64,000 nucleotides of DNA, from contig JBBMNZ010000028.1 of NCBI GenBank assembly GCA_037954325.1, positions 12,675,501-12,739,500 on the forward strand, written 5' to 3'. Position 1 is the stretch's first letter; each line of letters opens with the position of its first letter. Shown piece after piece: positions 24,030 to 38,400 of the stretch. The position numbers and the translations under genes were made by a program. Source of the stretch: Fistularia commersonii. Lineage: Eukaryota; Chordata; Actinopteri; Syngnathiformes; Fistulariidae. The notes under the pieces were generated by a model. That model did no database searches, was not told where the DNA came from, and was given only the letters and a program-made list of their open reading frames with translations.

Positions 24030-24560
24030 TGGATAATAACCTGCAATCATCCCTCAGATTTGCAACTGGATTCAAGCCAGGGCTTTGAGCAGGACAGTCA
24101 ATAATGTTTACTGTGGTCTTCCGGGGATTGTTCTACACCACGAATGATGCACTGTATGTTTTAGGTCGTAATCATGTTGAAAGAAACAAGTGACGAGGTG
24201 TCAAGCTTTTCTTTCGAAATCTTTGCATTTCCTCCTTTCCTCATGATTCCTTCCTCCCTGCCAAGATTTCCAGAGCCAGATGCACTGAACAATCCTAACA
24301 GCAAAATACTTCCACCAACATAATTTACCGCATGGTGTTCTTTGGGTTGTATGTCTGTCCCTTCTTTGTTCAAACATAACCAGAATCTCAAAGGCCAAAG
24401 AGCTCTAGTCTCGTCTCATCAGACTGGAGGTTATATTTCCAGTGTGCATTATCTTTCTTCATGTCGTCCTCAGGATACTTCAGTCAAACATTTAGGTGTT
24501 TTTAGACAAGTCTCTCTCAAGATTTCTTTCTGGGGTTGTTGAAACCTTTTGTTTTTACCA
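24030..24560 (-). pseudogene. Tc1/mariner transposase relic (antisense)
   Basis: On the - strand 24391-24161 reads LCLNKEGTDIQPKEHHAVN, then GGSILLLGLFSASGSGNL and GIMRKGGNAKISKEKL, the middle of a Tc1-type DDE transposase. Further downstream near 24090-24050 a shifted frame reads PAQSPGLNP, the equivalent of the conserved SPDLNP block before the catalytic third acid. N-terminal parts may extend to about 24760 in broken frames. No inverted repeats were located, so element ends are unknown. Clearly inactive and old. Confidence 0.8.
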
Positions 24561-26056
24561 CTGTCAAGCTTGTTCTGTAATATGTGGCTCTCTGACTTTT
24601 TTTCATTGTACTTCTCTCTCTAGGTCTTGACACTTGGAAATGTTATAATAACTGTATAGCTGTCACCTGCTTTTGAGCATTAACAATTCTTTTTCTCAAG
24701 TCTCAACTGATTTGTTTTGGTTTGGCACAATGGTTTCTCAAAAGGCAGCTCAAACACTTGATAAAAAGTTTTGTACTTTGACTACAGGTAAAAAATTGGA
24801 GGGCAAACCTCAGTTTTAACTTGACTGTCTAGGCATTGGGCATTACAATTTATAGCACATCATTGCAGTCATGGTTTGTGCTATGGCCAAATAACAGAAA
24901 TGCTATGTTGAAAATCTCATGCTCTGTAAAAAGCACTTTTTAAATTTTGAAAACATTTTTTACATTTCTTTAAGGAATTTATAATGTTGTCCTCAAGTTT
25001 ACTTCCACCATCAGCGAGGTCAATTTTATGGATGTCCAGCAGTACCAAAAAACGACACAAGTGTCTCAAAGGTATCCCAACTGCAGGCAGTTCTTTTTAA
25101 GGTTTTGTGTTCTGCCATGACAGTGTTTGTCATACACATATCATTTAATTTCACAGTAATCTACAGTGTGCCTTGATCAGTAAATGCTCTCGATCAACAT
25201 AAATCTTGTCATCGGGAATAATTTGCCAATAACTTAGCCCATTCTCTTCATGAATGTTCTGCCTGGAATTTCTGCTTGTGTTGCTTTTTGGTCTGTCTTT
25301 GCTGTCTTTCTTCTGTCGTAATTCATTACAATTGTTCAGCTAAAGCTTTCATCGTCCTGGGTCATGTTGTGTTTCTTTGGTATGCTGCTTTTCTTGGAAT
25401 GTATGCAGGCTCTTTGATTGTTCTGTTTCCTGTGATTTCAGAGGCCTTTTGTCTCTGCATGTAACTCACTAATCAGGGAACTCCGTCACAGTTCCCCGTC
25501 GCTAGGTCAGGCTCCCTTAATGTCACCCTCTTTATTATGATATTTTTGGCTCTGAGCTCATGAAGTTCAACAAAGCAATAACAAACAAAGAAAAAAGAGA
25601 AAAGTCAAAGTTGGCAAGAATAGTCATCTAGAAATTAGATCTATGGCATAAGGCAACTGAGGGTTTGATTCTGGTCGAATACCTGAAAAACAGCACTAAA
25701 TCTTTCCTTACAACAGCTTTCCCCCACTGTCATATACAGTTTATTTTCAGTATGACGTATGTCATCGTATATTACGAGCTACTGGATACATGGATCATTC
25801 CTTACTGTTCATACATTGTGAAAAGAATAAGTCATTTTCTAAGACTGGTCAGTTTTTTGCATTCTGGGTTTCCCCTGTCTCCTTTTGCTTAGACTGTGGT
25901 TTCATGATGTGTTACGGGATCCATGAGACAACAACGAAACCAGATGTGCTTAGTAATGTGTCCGTGTGCAGTCTGAAGTTTGAACGGAGAAAACACTATG
26001 TAGTCAGTGTGAGAACTTTGTGCTGTCTAAGGGTTCTTGAAGGCCTTCTGTCCCCC

Positions 26057-26130
26057 TTTATACCTCCTCTTAAAATAAGCCCCCTCCCATTGGCTGGGCA
26101 GCCTGGTCATCGAAAAACGTCACGCCAATT
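26057..26130 (-). promoter_or_regulatory. Promoter-like cluster: CRE, CCAAT, GC-rich, TATA
   Basis: Reading on the - strand: GTGACGT (26123-26117), CCAAT (26093-26089), GGGAGGGGGC (26088-26079) and GGTATAAAGGGGG (26064-26052). This order and spacing would start transcription near 26030 toward lower coordinates. A second CCAAT on the opposite strand lies at 26125-26129. No coding exon with recognisable product follows. Confidence 0.35.
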
Positions 26131-26956
26131 AGAGAGCAACACTTCCTCTGTCGTGAAAGATGTTTCCTGTAGATAGTAAACGTGTGGCCGCTGAGGAGCA
26201 AAGGACATTTGGGGGGGAGAGCTTGTTGAAATGCTGCCAAATATTTCCCTGACCTATGTGACCTAAATGGAGGAAAAACTGATGCTGTCATTGGAGTGAT
26301 GGTGTGTGTTTTGACTATGTGTATGTGTTTTAGGGTGTAAAGTAAAGGCCTGGCAGAAGCAGATAGATGAGTGGGAACATGCGCACATAAAGTACACTTT
26401 ATGTACGCATGGACATTTGACTCATTTGTGCCATGATGCATCTCCTCAGTGTTAGTGTCTTGGACCGTTCACATTCCCGTGCCAACCCAGAGAAACCTGT
26501 GGGAGGGACATTTTAATTCCATTCGCATCCAATCCTGCATTAAAAGAAGTACCAAGAAAAAGGTTAAAAAAAAAGATTTGAAGGTTGAAAACCTCATTTT
26601 TGGTACATAAAATCCACAAATATCTCTATTTGCATCCTGACCTCTAACAGGATTTCAGTAACCAGTCTAACCCCTGGTATGCCCACCTGTTGCTGTGGCC
26701 TGCCTAGAGTCAGTGTTGTTAACCTCTAATGGGAGTCTACTGCAGTATTAAAACCAGAGGGGCCCTATGGTTGCAGCCACAGGTTGAAGGAATGTCTACT
26801 GTCTGGGTGGGGAGATGCAATCAGCTTGGATCAGCAAATTAGAGACTCTCTTCTCTTTTTACTGTTACACTCTCACTTTCCCTCCATGTGTTTCTAGAGC
26901 AAGCTGGAACTCTCACTTTTTCTGATCCTACTTAGTCACACGCACAAAAACACATG

Positions 26957-26985
<29 letters not shown>
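26957..26985. repeat. (CA)n microsatellite
   Basis: About 14 CA units. Confidence 0.95.
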
Positions 26986-26990
<5 letters not shown>

Positions 26991-29900
26991 CACGTACACA
27001 CTCATGCTTTCAGATGGAGAAGAATTATACCTTTTCTTTCAGCTATTTCCTCTGTTTTTACATACATTGGCCTGGGGTAAAGGGGCAATATTGTGTTTTC
27101 ACATGACAAAACACACATATTCTGGAGGGGTGAATAACCTAATTCATCATTCATGGTTTGGCCTGTCAAGGCCTCATCTGGTAACATTGCTATCTATACT
27201 TAAAAAGTGGCACTGTTGGCGGTGTCTCCAGAGTTTAAAGTAAGTACACCTCGGTCTTGTCCTCTACTTGACTGATGACTTCTCTGGAGAGTCCAAATTC
27301 CAGCTGGAATGTGTTTATTCCTAAAAGATGTAAGCCTACATTCCTTACTCAGATGTCAGCCCCTTTAACATAGGAAGCAGCTTCTTTTCCATAGATTTAT
27401 AAACTTTATGAACTATAGCAATATTTTGCTATAGTTAATACTATAACATATGCAATAACTTAAAAAAAAAGGGTCCCCATGACTTTACCCTATAGTGATT
27501 ATTAATACAACCTGAAAAAATTACTCCATCACGAGTACATGTCATTCAAATGACACAGTACTGAAACCTGTTTTCTGTGTTTGGCACTCACTCATAAGTT
27601 GGCACAATACAATACAATATCACACACTACAAATAGGAGTTTGTGAGATGATTTACAGAAATAAATATAAGTTTTGATTTATTTGGATCGTCAAAGTTTT
27701 CTTCTGTAACACAGTTTTTGTATGCATAAACCAGTAGTTTTATTTTAAAGAGCGTGGTACTCACAGAAGTATAAAACCCCTGTATTTTATTGTATTTAGA
27801 CCATGATATCATCTGCTCTTTTACTGAATATGGAGGATAAATTACTTCAACCTTCTTATGAAGTATTTTAAGGATTACTTAATCATTTTGTTACTTCTCC
27901 AATTATTATTTATCCATCAGATATCTTAAAGTGCGTGATTCTACTGTATACGGATATTGCATAGCCCCAAATGAATTCCTTTGTAACCAGAATCTATGTA
28001 ACAATGATAAAGGAGAAAAAAAATGACACCAAATCAAATTACGCCATAGCAGAGAATAGCAGCACAAAGCTAGAGACCAAACCAAAGTACGTCAAGTGCC
28101 ATATGTGCTGCATCTATCACGACTACTTTGGAAACCACACATTGCTTCGCCAGAGGTTCTTTTGCCGAATAATTAACCTCCACCTGGAATATTAAGATAA
28201 AATTTCAACCACACGCCTACTCAGCATGTGCCGAAAGTCCTCTTCTGCCTGTCGTGCACTGTGACTCTCACATATTCTCACTTACTGTCACACACATTTT
28301 CAGAATCACTCTTGTAATGTGACCCTTGCTGTAGAGGGGAAGCAGGCCTGTAATTACAGAGCAAAGGCGAGAGGACCATAATCACAAAGACATATATAGA
28401 ATCTGAATCGACAGATAATTCCAGATTGTTTCATTTAGTCCCTTTACACAGAGCTGTTTCATATTCAGAACAAGAAATCGATTGTCCCTCACACAAAAGC
28501 TAAAGATTCTTTGATTCAACCTTGAAGTAAATGTGATATGAAATTTTGCTTTTATCAAATTGATTATACCCAGAAAACCCTAAAAAGATTATTGTAAGCC
28601 AACAGAACAGGCTATTTTATTCCTATAATAAAATAATTAAAATCTAAAAATAAATTGTTTCAAATCATTGGCAATTTTATGAATAACTTGTATTCAGCCA
28701 CTTGCAACACATCCCTCAGTGTGTTTCTGTTTGACAACCAAACTGGTTGCTGCATTTCCACTATTTCAGCCCAGCTGGCGGAAACCATTAAATGAGCAGA
28801 AACTCTGACACCTCAGTGGTATGAAAATAAGATGTAATGCACTTTTTCACATAATTGCATGTTATTTCAACATGAGGGTTGTTCCCCAGTTTATAGGTAT
28901 TTTGGTCGTACATGAGCTGCGCTGTGGCCTTTCATGAGCTGCGCTGCATTTACCTTACCTTGTTAACAGACACTCAAACTGCAGATAAATCACATTTAAC
29001 TCTCATAATTAATTTATCTGTCTAGAGAAAGAACTCATCTCCTGTTTTTGGCTGAAAACACTGTTGTGTGTTGCTAACACTTTAGAAAGTACTGTTTAAA
29101 ACACTGCCATTTCTCAATAGCAATTCCCCAAGACACCCAATTCCTGGGAAATGAATGCATGCCCTTGTTCCAAATTTAGTATTCGCCTGCCACTATGAAC
29201 TGCTATTTGGTCTGCTATTTCTCAGGGTTGTGGGCTTCTTTAACGAGCACTTTGATCCCAGTCAGGTCTGGCGCTAGTGTTTATGTGACCCTGGAGGAAA
29301 AAAGAAGAAAAATGTATACCGTTCTCTGCAAGAGACTTGTGAGCAGAGGAGACAGGGCAGCGGCCAAATCGGGACCCTGAGGTCCCTGTTTTCTCCTCAG
29401 ACCTCAGATGAACGCAGGAAGGTCACAACCACAGTTTAAAATCATATTCAGGGTGATAGGGTGATTTTCAGTACAACATTTTATGTTTCTTATCATGAGA
29501 GACACAGTCTTGAAACCGTTCAAGTCACTTTCTCAGATTTATTTTAATTACTGCTCATGTATACGTCAGTGGAAGATACTGGAGTTCATCAAGAGTGTGA
29601 AGTGTTCTTATTAGGATTTCTCTTTATCAGTCCCATTTGTATATAACTTAATTGCAACCGCTTGTTGGCATCTCACATCAGCTATATTATTTCAATCCTG
29701 GTTTTGACTTGGAGCAGCTGTGACGTACAATGTAACATGCAGCATTTACGTGCCACTATTATAACCTGGATAAAATTAACAGGCGCCCCTTTCCCTCCTG
29801 AAACTTTACACTTCATAATTTCCTCTGGCAATGACAATCAATGATCACCGGAGTGTTGCAGGGATTTTCCTTGAAATGGAAAGTAAACATGGATTTAATT

Positions 29901-31290
29901 TTTTCAATAAACATGTTTTGAAAATCCCTCTGTGAAGGACTCGTTTAGAATGATGCATAAAATCAGTATTCCAATTTGTTAGAATCGGAGTTTGAAAGCC
30001 TTATACCTATGTGTCTGCATTATGTATTTTGTTTTTTGATTTTATTTTGTAAAATCAGAAAGTCTTGAAATTTGAGGCTAGGAGGTTTCTCACTTTTAGT
30101 CCTAAAAAGACATGAGTGCTGGTCAGTTTGTTTTTCCCTTTATTTCTATATGGGAGTATATAGGAATTGTTATATTCAATAAATTAAATAGAAGCTGTCT
30201 GGGCACTAGTCACGCAGGGAATTGACGTATAACGCTGTCTGTATGTCTTGCAGTCATTCACATGCAGTCCTTTTCCATTTCTGAAATCAAAGAAAATAGT
30301 TCCAAAATGACTATGTCATGCTACATGTAAGTTGTAGAGAGTGTTACTCAGAGCACCTTGTTGGCTGCAGTATGTACACAGAAACATAAATCTCTAAATC
30401 CTGTTTGAAAAGAGGAAGACAGGATATGCAAAGCATGTATAACTGTCAGAGTGACAGGTGTGTGTTGCTTATGAAAAAATGATTTGAAACCATGAATAAA
30501 TACCAATTGAAATCACAATCAAATGCAAAAAAATTGTGGAATATAGAAAATATAGTGGAAACATTTAGAGCTATTTTACAGTTCTGTATCTTTTAATATA
30601 CCAGTAACCTGCATTAACAACTATGCCACTCTGTCAGGGAGACTCAAGGCAGGATTGACAATTAGACGGGAACTGTCTAAAGCCATTGATGGGAAAAGTA
30701 AAAGACAACTTTCATGTTGACTCAGTGACTCAGGAGGAAGGTTATTGCTTATTTGCACAGGATTTTTAATCACAAGAAGCTATACCCATGCGAGTAGTTG
30801 GAGTTGTTAGAACCCGACGCAGGTCACCTGATATTTCCAGAAGCACAAATGCGTAAGACAACACTAAACTCAAATGCAAATAAAATTCCAAGTTGTTTGC
30901 ATATGCATTACTAATGTCCGGTATACTGAGGAATTAACAAGGTGTAATTAGTTTTCAGGGTGGATACAGATCTTTGCCTTGACTTAGCTTTTTCTCGCCA
31001 TTCTAAGTGTTTTGGATAGCCATATGCCAGTACTTATGAGTCACCACAGACAACACTGTTCAACCAACCTGAAATGACTCATTGCGTGTTTGGTGAATGG
31101 GACCTGTTAAGTCTATCTTTTCCCATGCTCTGAATACAAAGACTATTTCAACTGTGAGGTATTCCAATCCGCATTTTTACCACTGCATTTGCGCTTCTGG
31201 CCAAATCCAACATGACAGCAGAAGAACAACTCTCTCCCAGCCAAATTCTTTCTTCTCATCAAATCTGAGCTTGGTATGTTCCTCAAGGTT

Positions 31291-31330
31291 TTCTCCAAAG
31301 ACTCCTCAAGGAAGAAGAGTCTTTGGAGAA
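31291..31330. repeat. Perfect 14-bp inverted repeat (hairpin)
   Basis: TTCTCCAAAGACTC (31291-31304) and GAGTCTTTGGAGAA (31317-31330) are exact complements around a 12-nt loop. The stem is too short for a typical pre-miRNA, and no T-run terminator function is expected in eukaryotic DNA. Confidence 0.85.
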
Positions 31331-34300
31331 TATAACTACATAAGCTACACACTCCGTGAGATTTTGGAAATGTATGTGGGTAACCATTACTGTTGTCTAT
31401 TGGCAACTGGCCAATGGTTATAGTCGAATGGATACAATGATCGCCTGCTGATACCGAAAAATTATTGCTCTTATATTCATCCAGGTTTCCTTAAGTAATC
31501 TATATACCAATTCTCCCACAGTTTAATAGCAACAGCAGAAAGAAACTGGCCGTAAACATAAAATGACTGACTTATAGCCACACTTGGCTGAAGGATGCGC
31601 TCTAATTAGCAGGATGTATGAGTCCAGGATCCACAGTGAAAATGCGTTCATTCTGCACGAAAGTACAACATTTGCCTAGGATGTCACATTGGGAGGTTTT
31701 TAGAGGGTGGATAGGAGCGTCCCTGGATGTTCATGTGACTAATATATCATAGTGTAACAGAAAAAGAAAAAGATTAGTGGCATGTACTATCTTTACTGTA
31801 ATTTACTAGCCTGAAGATTCTGTGGAAAGAGTCTAAACTGCCTGACCTGTTGTTATAATGAGCAGCATCTTGCACCTCAGGGACATTATGAGTTGCCAGA
31901 CCGACTCTGTGAAGCAAAACGTTATGGAACAATAATGTACATTAATAATTAATAATGCAAATCACATTTTGAAATCACTGTTTCTTATTTCTCCTGCCAC
32001 ATATTCATATGGCAGAATTATGAAAAATGATATAATAGATATAATCATAACTTGTCTAAGGTAGTGTCAAAGGGGCAAAACTGTGGCATGAGTACTATTT
32101 TTTTCTGTTCATTTATTTTGATAACAATATCTCAAATGTGTGTCGATAATCGGTAACAAGACCCAAGACAAAGAGAATTATTACAGATCTTAGTTTGAAA
32201 AATATCAGAATTGGCAAAGTGGAGGTTGAGATTGTGAGCTTTCGCACTAGAAATTCAGACAAACATTTTCTACAAGTACTTTCTACATAAATCCAAAAGT
32301 ACATTGGCGACTTGGATAAAAGAAGCAAACAAATGTATTGGATAACATTTAAATACTTTATTGCAAAATAATGTTTTTGCCCAGTAACCAAATGGCTCAC
32401 TGGATAACATTTATATATTGAAGAGCATTTATATTTTACATTTATATACTGTTTTATACATTTAACATTTATATACAGTTTTTTTGGTGAAATCAAACAA
32501 CTACCACTACTAATCAGCTGACTTGGGCCAAACACCATCCCTAAGCTCAAAACACACCAATACACACTCCCAACCTACAACACAAATAAATATATAGTAC
32601 TGTACACTTTTACAGCTCAGTATCAGTTAAGTGGTGACCATAAAAATAAAGAGGTAAAGTAAATGACAGTAAAATCCAGCTGTTATTCAATAATGATATA
32701 GGAGAGTGATACAATACTAGCTTTCATTACTTTTCACTATCAATTACTCAGTATTTGAATAAAGAACATGAAAACAGAAGCATATGAGAATATCATCAAA
32801 TATACAGATGGATCTGGTTTGTTGTTGCTGTCAGTCGAGGTAGTAATAGTATATTTATATAATTCTAGCTTGTCTACTTTCTTTAAACTTTACCTTGAAA
32901 GCTGTTTAGTTTCTGGAATCTCAGAAATGAATCCTAGAAGAACCCTAACTTTTCTGGTTTCACCTGCTCCAGGGGCCTGTGAACCAATCAGCTATGGTCC
33001 TCAACAACAGTTAAGATCTTTGAACAGAAAAAAAACTCTTTAAATGATTGAAATGTTTTAGAGGCTCCTCCAGACAAAAGAAGTCGAAACAAGGGCCCCG
33101 AGTAAGAGGCAGGAAAGCTGCCCTGACCTCCTGTTCAACCAAAGGGTGGGAAGGGTTAATCCCCGTTTACACTGACCTCACTCAGCAGCTCCTCAGCAAT
33201 GGAGTGATAAACTAAGAGCGTCCTGGGTCCGACCCTCAAGGTGCTGACAGAATGGAAAACCTTAGTATGAGAGGAGGAGATAAATAAGTAAGAAAGGTGC
33301 AAGAAATTCACCATGAAGGGCTTTTTTGCAAGCATAGAAGATAAGGTAAATATAATTCAAGGATAACACATGGTACAAAGTATGTCAAAAAGGTTTGCAA
33401 AGCATTGGGCGTTCAAATTTGCAACATTGGAACTTGTCCCATTATGGACTTATCTTTATATCTGTTGATAAGGTGTAGCTGAATCATCAGTGCCAAGGGT
33501 GTTTTACTCAATCACCTCCCTTTGCATTATCCAATGAGACTAATGTCAAAACTATATGTTGTGCATGAAGTGTTCAAACAATAGCAAGATTTTGTTTAGT
33601 TAAGGCTCATACATCTACAGTGCACATGTTGTGCAGACATATAACACAGCCTGTAGGTGTGTTTTGTGTCTAATAAGCTTATAAAGCAATTAAAAAAAAT
33701 TATGTTTCTGTGATTCCTTCTTGATTGAGGTCCCATCTTCACACACACAGCCTTGTCATTTTATTTCCCAGTAAGAATTATCTGTGATTGATACATTTTT
33801 TGGCTGAATTCTTTTATCAGCTAACATACTGTATGTTGGATTCTTTATAAGTCTTTTGCCGAGAAGTGTATTTTACAATAAGAAAACATAGACAAAAACA
33901 GAAAACATGGACAAAAACATTTTTATTGGCTGCATAATTTGCATAATATTGGCTTTAGACTTGGTACTGTTGACCACTATGCAATGCACATCCATACATC
34001 AGGCTTGATCAACAAAGTATGATGCTACCTTTGATTTATTTGAATGAAATTGGGTGTATTAAACCTTCATTCCACATGCCACACCAAATGAAACAACTGC
34101 TAACAACAAAAGTTGTTTTTTCCTTTCTCTTTTTAGCTTTCTTGAAACAAATGATTTTATAATAAAATGATCTACAGGGTAGTAAGTCCATCACAATATC
34201 CAATGAAATGTTAAAAAATAAAACGTAGCTTAATGAGAATGTAGTGAATTAAATACATACTACAGAGATAGAAGAAAGGACTTCCTGCAATTTTTTTCAC

Positions 34301-35267
34301 ACACGTTTCTGTCTGTCTTGTACAGCACTGACTGATATCTCTAAAGAGAGTGCTAGAGTTAGCCAACTAACGATTTCATATTCCAGACAGGCCTTCATAT
34401 AAATACCTCGAATTCTACTGGCACCTCAGCGTAGGTGTCATTTTAAGCTGACTTGCCAGCTTGCTGTGAATTATATTTTAATACACATTTTAGGAGACAT
34501 CTACAACAATAAAAACCTTTACTAAGATCCTCATATTTTTGAAACAAAAACTGTACAAGTAAACACTTCACACCCCAATTTTTGCCCACAATTTTTCATT
34601 TCTGGGATTCTAAACACTGCATGCCAAGATAGTAACGATTGTTTGAAAACAGATATTCATACATTTTAATTTCGAAAGAGTTTCAGCAAAGACAAAACTT
34701 AAATTTGATGTGTTTCCACATACATTCACTTAAACACACACTCATCATGCACCTGTGCAGGATTGCCTTGAAAAGAGCTGATAGCAGAATGAAAGGACTT
34801 GACATTTGTTTTCCTAATCACCTCTGACATCTCCTCTCTGTTTGTGCAGAGTGAGAGGTATCACAGAGCTCAACAAAGGCCCCATTTACTTGCTCTCCTT
34901 ATTTTTCCAAGCTTGTTTCCCTCTGGCTCCCTGAAACCACAAGCTCATTGTTTCATCCTTTATAATATTAGGTCTTAAATCCACATCGGCACACGAGAGA
35001 TTGAGTTAGAGATGGTAAATATTTATGAGGCATGTCACAAAAGCCCACATGCACAAACTCAGGCTGGCAAACAGACACACAAGCTAGCACACTGCAAGCG
35101 CTCCATTCATTCAACTTTTTCTCAATTTGAGAAGATTGTGGTTCCAGGTCGTTGTTGTTCCATGAGCCACTGTGCTACACTGCTAGAATAGAGTTGCATT
35201 TTTTGTCTAGTAGCATCTTTTAGTAATTTAGTTCTCTGTTTTCACAAAACTAATCTAAGTGTAAGTG

Positions 35268-35408
<141 letters not shown>

Positions 35409-35409
35409 A

Positions 35410-38400
35410 TGCTTAATTAAATTGATACTTGGAAAAAAAATACTAAAAAAAAAGACTTAGCGCCTTGCATATTATTGTCAGTAACATGATACATAGCAGT
35501 TACTCACTGAGGTTTTTCCATGTAATTTTACCCAAACTTCATTCATTCCTTCAGCAGTCTCCATCCCACCCCCTCCTTCCAACCTGTGTCTCAGGTTGCT
35601 CACAGTCCGTCAGGTTTGATTGCCTGAGGCCTGTGGTTAAATCCCCAGTCCAGACGTCTGCAAGGAGCAGATCTGCCCCATTGGGAGTCCTGCACTGATT
35701 GCCGCTATAGCCCCCCCTTATTGTTATAAGGAGCCCTGCATTGTGAGGGACCTCTTTTATTGTTGTCTTTCTAACTGCTAAAGAACTGGTTGTGGGGGCA
35801 CAGGGCTTCCAGCAGCTCCTTGTTGATTTGTTGAATGGGGCCATGTAACGGTTCATCACAGTACCAAAACCCCCAACAGATAAGAAGAATGTGGCAGAAC
35901 CACTTTTGTATGGATGGACAGCGGTAACTCTCTCATCTGAGGGTGGAGTGATACTGTGGTTTAACTGTAAATATCATATGGCACTAATTCCTAAAGTGGT
36001 GTTTGAAACAGCCCGATGTCTTCAAGAAGTAAGTAAGCATCTTATTTTTGTTGGATTGCTTTTGATAACCTATCCATGTGACCATGCAAACACACACAAT
36101 GACCACACTAATGGACCATTGGTTGTGGATAGCCACCAGGGTAGTCCATTGAGGGTCAGTTTTCCTTGCTCAATGGCATTTCAGCAAAAATAACTATACC
36201 AAGACAACACACATACACACACACACACATACATATAGATATATAAACATGCTACACTAATAATCCACACACATTGGCACATTTTGGACAAAGGAATATA
36301 TTTGTGTTTGGAGTCATTTGTTGACCCTGTCCAAAGTGCTCGAGGTAAATTTTGTTATGATTTTAGATACTACTATCAAAACTAGGCTTAGATCACTGAT
36401 CCACCACTCCAATTGATTGAGTGATGGATCCTCAATGTCACAAGCCATCAGGTAAAGGACACCATCATATTTTGTAATGATTTTAAAGGAAAACAGTCAA
36501 AAGCTTGCAACATCTCTTTCCTTGCCTGCCAGACTTCACCTCTGTTTTTGGGAAACCTTTATGTCAAAACCCAAGGACTGATCAGTGCTGTGACTATCTG
36601 ATGGTGGGTTATGTCAAAAGAAAGAAAAAAACAAAACAGAACTTCTATCTTTGTCCATTTTTTTCTAGCACTTGAAAGTTGGCCACTTTTATAAAACAAC
36701 ACGCTCAAAAAATGTGAATCTTTACCATTCCAAGCAGAAGACCACCCGCGCATTTCTGTTTGAATATTCATTTGTATCTCGGTTACTCCAGATTTCCATG
36801 ACCCTGCAAAGGAAGCATTTCTCTGCCTAAAATAATACAGACATCTATCAAGCAGAGCACAAGGGATATTATGACTGATGCAGTACCATGAGCTGTTGAC
36901 TTTGTTGACTGGATAAGTGTCCTTTTTTGGGTTTATAACATAACCCCCAAAACAATGTGGTCATTGTTACATCAAAGAAAAAGTAAATTTGCTCAATAAC
37001 CCATCATTCAAATGTTATTCAATATTGCTCCACTTCTGCTCCTTCTAATATTCAGCAAAAGTATGAATTTCATATTTTGCGATGTCATATTGTTGCATGT
37101 GATGCTGTTATGTCAGGGATCAGTTTGGCAGGATCACATGAGATTAGAGGTTCTTCTCATCTGCTTCCTCTCCCTCAGCAAAAGCACCATGCTCTCCTTC
37201 TCATTTGTGTACGGAGACTGAAGCTTTGAAGTGGTGAGGTAAATGTTGTGTGTTCCGGTAGCGTGCATGTGAATGTAATGGTTCAAAATATAAGAGTTCA
37301 ACAAAGGATAGGTTTCTTGCTGTCCTCATTCCCATGCAACACAATGCATGTAGACAACAGAGGTAGGTTCAGTCACCATCATTGTCCGCTGAGATACGTA
37401 GGTAGTTTCAGTTACAGAAGTCAATGCAGGGATGTAGGGATGCAGGGACTCAACTGGAGAAGTAACTGAGTTTATGACTTATGGTTTCATAATACAGTTG
37501 GGGTTTCCTAACATTTAGGAAATACATTCTTTCTCTTCAAGATGCCATTTGACCGTCAGTAGTTAACAGTTTATGTTTAAAATCTCACATCAGCTTTGTT
37601 TATACACACAAACTGCGGCACACAAAAAAGCACATTTAATCTAAAGAAAAGTTTTTATGGTCTTACCTTTACTTATAAATGATATCCATGCCAGTCAAAT
37701 TTAGAACATTTTGAAGGAAAGAAATAAATGGATGGCTGCACTTGACTTGCTAATCCTCGCTAGCTGTTACTCTATTCTGCAGCTGGGGAGTCGCAATAGG
37801 AATCCCGGGAATCACGAGCGCCCCCTGCCATGAGGCAGTAGAACTGTACGCCTCACTTGGTGGCTCTTCGCAGCTGTTTTATGATCGCCTAGCACAAGAA
37901 GCTGGAAACACACACACAGTTGTTGCCAAAAAAACACTGTACATTAGAAATGTAGTTCATATAGCAAAATTGTTTAAACATCTTAATGGTCACATACAGG
38001 GAGACAGCAATATGGTCTTAGTAAAGAGCATGCCAGGAGGCTCAACAGTCTGCTCACCGCACATCTCTTCTTAATAATTTGAACAGTAAATGTGAAAATC
38101 CAGCAATTTTGAATAAAAATCAATCTAAAACGGGTGAAGTTAAATGAAAATTACCTTAATAGTGCAAATCACTGATACATATAATCATTTAATTCTGATT
38201 TTCGTTTCACATTTTTTCTTTCCAAGATTGGTACATGAGGCGTAACCTCTGCCTCCCCTGACTGCAAGTCACTGTGTTGAATCATACCTTATTCCATGAT
38301 TAAATGTTTCCAAGAAAGAACTTACAAATATCAACTGTCACTACAGGCAGTCGATTTGATGTGAGTACAATTGGGAACTGCTGCTTTGTTTTTCTTTAAT

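Larger units (their letters stand above)
24900..35260. other. Long non-coding interval (about 10 kb)
   Basis: No coding exon or RNA gene is supported. It contains a TATA/CCAAT promoter-like cluster at 26057-26130, a CA microsatellite at 26957-26985, a 14-bp perfect-stem hairpin at 31291-31330, and a direct repeat of CATGAGCTGCGCTG at 28911 and 28933. The stretch 33060-33260 is less AT-rich and includes GGGTTAATCCCC, a K50 homeodomain-type site. It could be conserved non-coding DNA. Confidence 0.35.

Noticed and set aside
32113..32565. 150-codon frame on the - strand
   Set aside because: Rich in Ile, Tyr and Lys from AT-rich repeats of ACATTTATATA; no domain.
35560..35700. Possible tRNA-like B box (GGTTAAATCCC)
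   Set aside because: No A box at the right distance, no cloverleaf, and no repeat tail; too weak for a tRNA or SINE.
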